From assembly GCF_050864855.1 (NCBI RefSeq), contig NZ_JBOZWW010000058.1, positions 62,001 to 126,000 on the forward strand: a stretch of 64,000 nucleotides of DNA, written 5' to 3'. Under the pieces are notes generated by a model. It was given only the letters and a program-made list of their open reading frames with translations, did not search any database and had not been told where the DNA came from. The position numbers were made by a program, and so were the translations under genes. The stretch is from Cardinium hertigii_C (GTDB lineage Bacteria > Bacteroidota > Bacteroidia > Cytophagales > Amoebophilaceae). Every line of letters starts with the position of its first letter. The first letter of the stretch is position 1. This document shows, piece by piece, positions 62,813 to 64,000 of the stretch.

Positions 62813-64000
62813 TTATGCACCTGATGCCCTATTGATTTTACCGCTTAATATTTTTTTAATTTTTTTATACAAAATGTACCAATTGGTTGGGGATAATCCT
62901 CTACCATGCTGTGCTTGTATTAAAAATAAGCCAGAAAAAAGCAACAATACGAAATTTGGCAACCAAACACAGATAAAGATAGAACAGGTATTGGCTATTG
63001 CCCAATCCCTTCCAACCATAGAAAGAATATATTCCAGCAGTATAAAGAAAAAGCTAATCATTACAGAAATTCCAAAGCCACCTCTCCTAATCAGGCATCC
63101 TAGGGAGCTACCTAACAAAAATATAATGACACATTCTATAACTACTGCAAATCGAAATTCTTGTTCATATAAAGCTCCATTTAATTCTGCATTGAATAGA
63201 TTTTTATTATCTTCTTGGATCGTTAAGCTATAGGTTATCTTCTTTACACTATGCAAGGCCTCTTCCACAACTCTTTGCAAGGTAGAGTCATTGGGTTGCC
63301 GATCAGAGGCTGTATTTATATGGGTTTTATGGGCTATAAGTTGGTCTCTCAATAATATAAAATCAGAAGCTTGGGTTGCTTGTAGGTCGGGTAATGGCAA
63401 TTTTTCCATTGTATAGCCATCTAATACCTCGTTAAATTGTTCTGCAGAATGGTACCGAATCGTCTGTTCGGAAAGCAACTTTTTAATCTTTTGCTCCCAG
63501 TGAACCACTTGCTTCCCTATTTCTTGAATCATTTTTTTAAGGTGTGGACGGGTTCTTGTTCTTGGATCATATGCATATTTTTCATTTGTTTTACGCAACT
63601 TCAAAGCTTCCAAGCTAATCCTTATTTTTTGATTTGAAAAATGATTTCTATAAAAGGATGGTTTCTGATCCCTATCATTATTTTTAGTAGGCAAAGGCTC
63701 TAAATAATTATGTCCATTGGTCAGTTCCATGACCAAATAGCCTTTGTCTGGTGTAGTGTAGAGTCTACCTTTCTCTGCAATGGTTATAGAAACGGTTCCA
63801 TATTTTTTGGTATAGTCATAGACTATAATGCCTTCCATATGCTCGTTATCTATTTTTTTTTTGTCTACACGAATACTATATCCTGGTATATTATTACAAA
63901 TAACACCTTCTTGAATAAACAAAGTAGATTTTTTTTCCAAAATATCTTCGATTAAATTAAATATTTTAGGCTTACTATTTGGATAAATATAGTTCCGAAA
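62813..64000 (-). CDS. LptF/LptG-family permease, C-terminal part (partial)
   Basis: The frame is open across the window edge, so the N-terminus is missing; 396 residues are visible. The N-terminal visible part (STLFIQEGVICNNIPGYSIRVDKK, EGIIVYDYTKK, ITIAEKGRLY) is the periplasmic beta-jellyroll of LptF/LptG. The C-terminus has three membrane helices with FAVVIECVIIFLLGSSLGCLIRRGGFGISVMISFFFILLEYILSMVG, the family's G-x-x-[IL]RRGG signature. In Gram-negatives this permease extracts LPS for transport to the outer membrane; the partner LptB is not in view. In an organism with reduced LPS it may move another glycolipid, which is inference. Confidence 0.85.
   Translation of the reverse strand, partial: FRNYIYPNSKPKIFNLIEDILEKKSTLFIQEGVICNNIPGYSIRVDKKKIDNEHMEGIIVYDYTKKYGTVSITIAEKGRLYTTPDKGYLVMELTNGHNYLEPLPTKNNDRDQKPSFYRNHFSNQKIRISLEALKLRKTNEKYAYDPRTRTRPHLKKMIQEIGKQVVHWEQKIKKLLSEQTIRYHSAEQFNEVLDGYTMEKLPLPDLQATQASDFILLRDQLIAHKTHINTASDRQPNDSTLQRVVEEALHSVKKITYSLTIQEDNKNLFNAELNGALYEQEFRFAVVIECVIIFLLGSSLGCLIRRGGFGISVMISFFFILLEYILSMVGRDWAIANTCSIFICVWLPNFVLLLFSGLFLIQAQHGRGLSPTNWYILYKKIKKILSGKINRASGA

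Noticed and set aside
1..64000. CRISPR arrays and cas genes
   Set aside because: Searched by eye for regularly spaced short repeats; the only tandem arrays are the 48-bp in-frame units and the 123-bp ankyrin units, both inside coding genes.
1..64000. rRNA genes and further tRNAs
   Set aside because: Only one tRNA T-arm with a matching cloverleaf was found (11710-11783); no 16S, 23S or 5S motifs, and no recognisable rnpB or ssrA.

Overview
This is an AT-rich bacterial chromosome segment, most likely from a reduced Bacteroidetes endosymbiont of the Amoebophilaceae. 'Candidatus Cardinium' is my best guess and Amoebophilus the alternative. The evidence is a non-mitochondrial ATP/ADP translocase (Tlc/NTT), four ankyrin-repeat proteins (two with export signals), Bacteroidetes-type housekeeping families (DUF3822, DUF6913, DUF721, a Bacteroidetes-type FtsW), a PdxS/PdxT vitamin B6 pair, many decayed insertion sequences, and almost no Shine-Dalgarno sites. 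The species is inferred; the Bacteroidetes affiliation is well supported by the proteins.

Layout. 1-5.7 kb: the end of rho, an overlapping PAP2 phosphatase/GT39 glycosyltransferase pair, IS debris, a 616-aa ankyrin protein and two tiny membrane proteins. 5.8-9.9 kb: gyrB, a KOW+Smr remnant of MutS2, a small exported protein and a DUF3822 protein. 10-15.8 kb: an IS481 remnant, an exported protein, a tRNA with anticodon CAT, murI, a lipase-like lipoprotein and an M3 peptidase. 16-24 kb: a mitochondrial-carrier-like protein, the ATP/ADP translocase, ftsW, nusA and infB. 24-31 kb: two related small membrane proteins, rluD, an HhH protein and a 1182-aa fusion of a sodium/solute symporter, a histidine-kinase-like region and a RelA/SpoT HD-like region. 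31-36 kb (minus strand): cysteine desulfurase, DUF6913, ligA, a ZIP transporter, rsmH. 36.6-44 kb: a truncated RelA/SpoT synthetase, mltG, a repeat-bearing exported acidic protein, mutL, an M24 aminopeptidase. 44-51.6 kb: ankyrin lipoprotein, enolase, DUF721, a LysM lytic transglycosylase, and an ankyrin gene joined to an MFS transporter. 51.6-54.4 kb: stacked IS remnants plus one apparently intact IS5-family element. 54.4-58.9 kb: a small ORF coupled to a 1380-aa NACHT-type NTPase with long ankyrin repeats. 59-64 kb: an obscure membrane ORF, pdxT-pdxS, two paralogous HTH regulators and the C-terminal part of an LptF/LptG permease.

Functionally the window mixes a streamlined core (replication and repair, translation, peptidoglycan maintenance through murI, ftsW, mltG and the LysM transglycosylase) with host-interaction functions: energy import, carriers, and ankyrin or STAND proteins that may act on the host. 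The observations I consider most worth following are the SLC25 (mitochondrial carrier)-like gene beside the ATP/ADP translocase, the transporter-kinase-RelA/SpoT fusion together with a separate hydrolase-dead RelA/SpoT protein, the NACHT-ankyrin protein, and a 40-bp element conserved at the same distance upstream of both HTH regulators.
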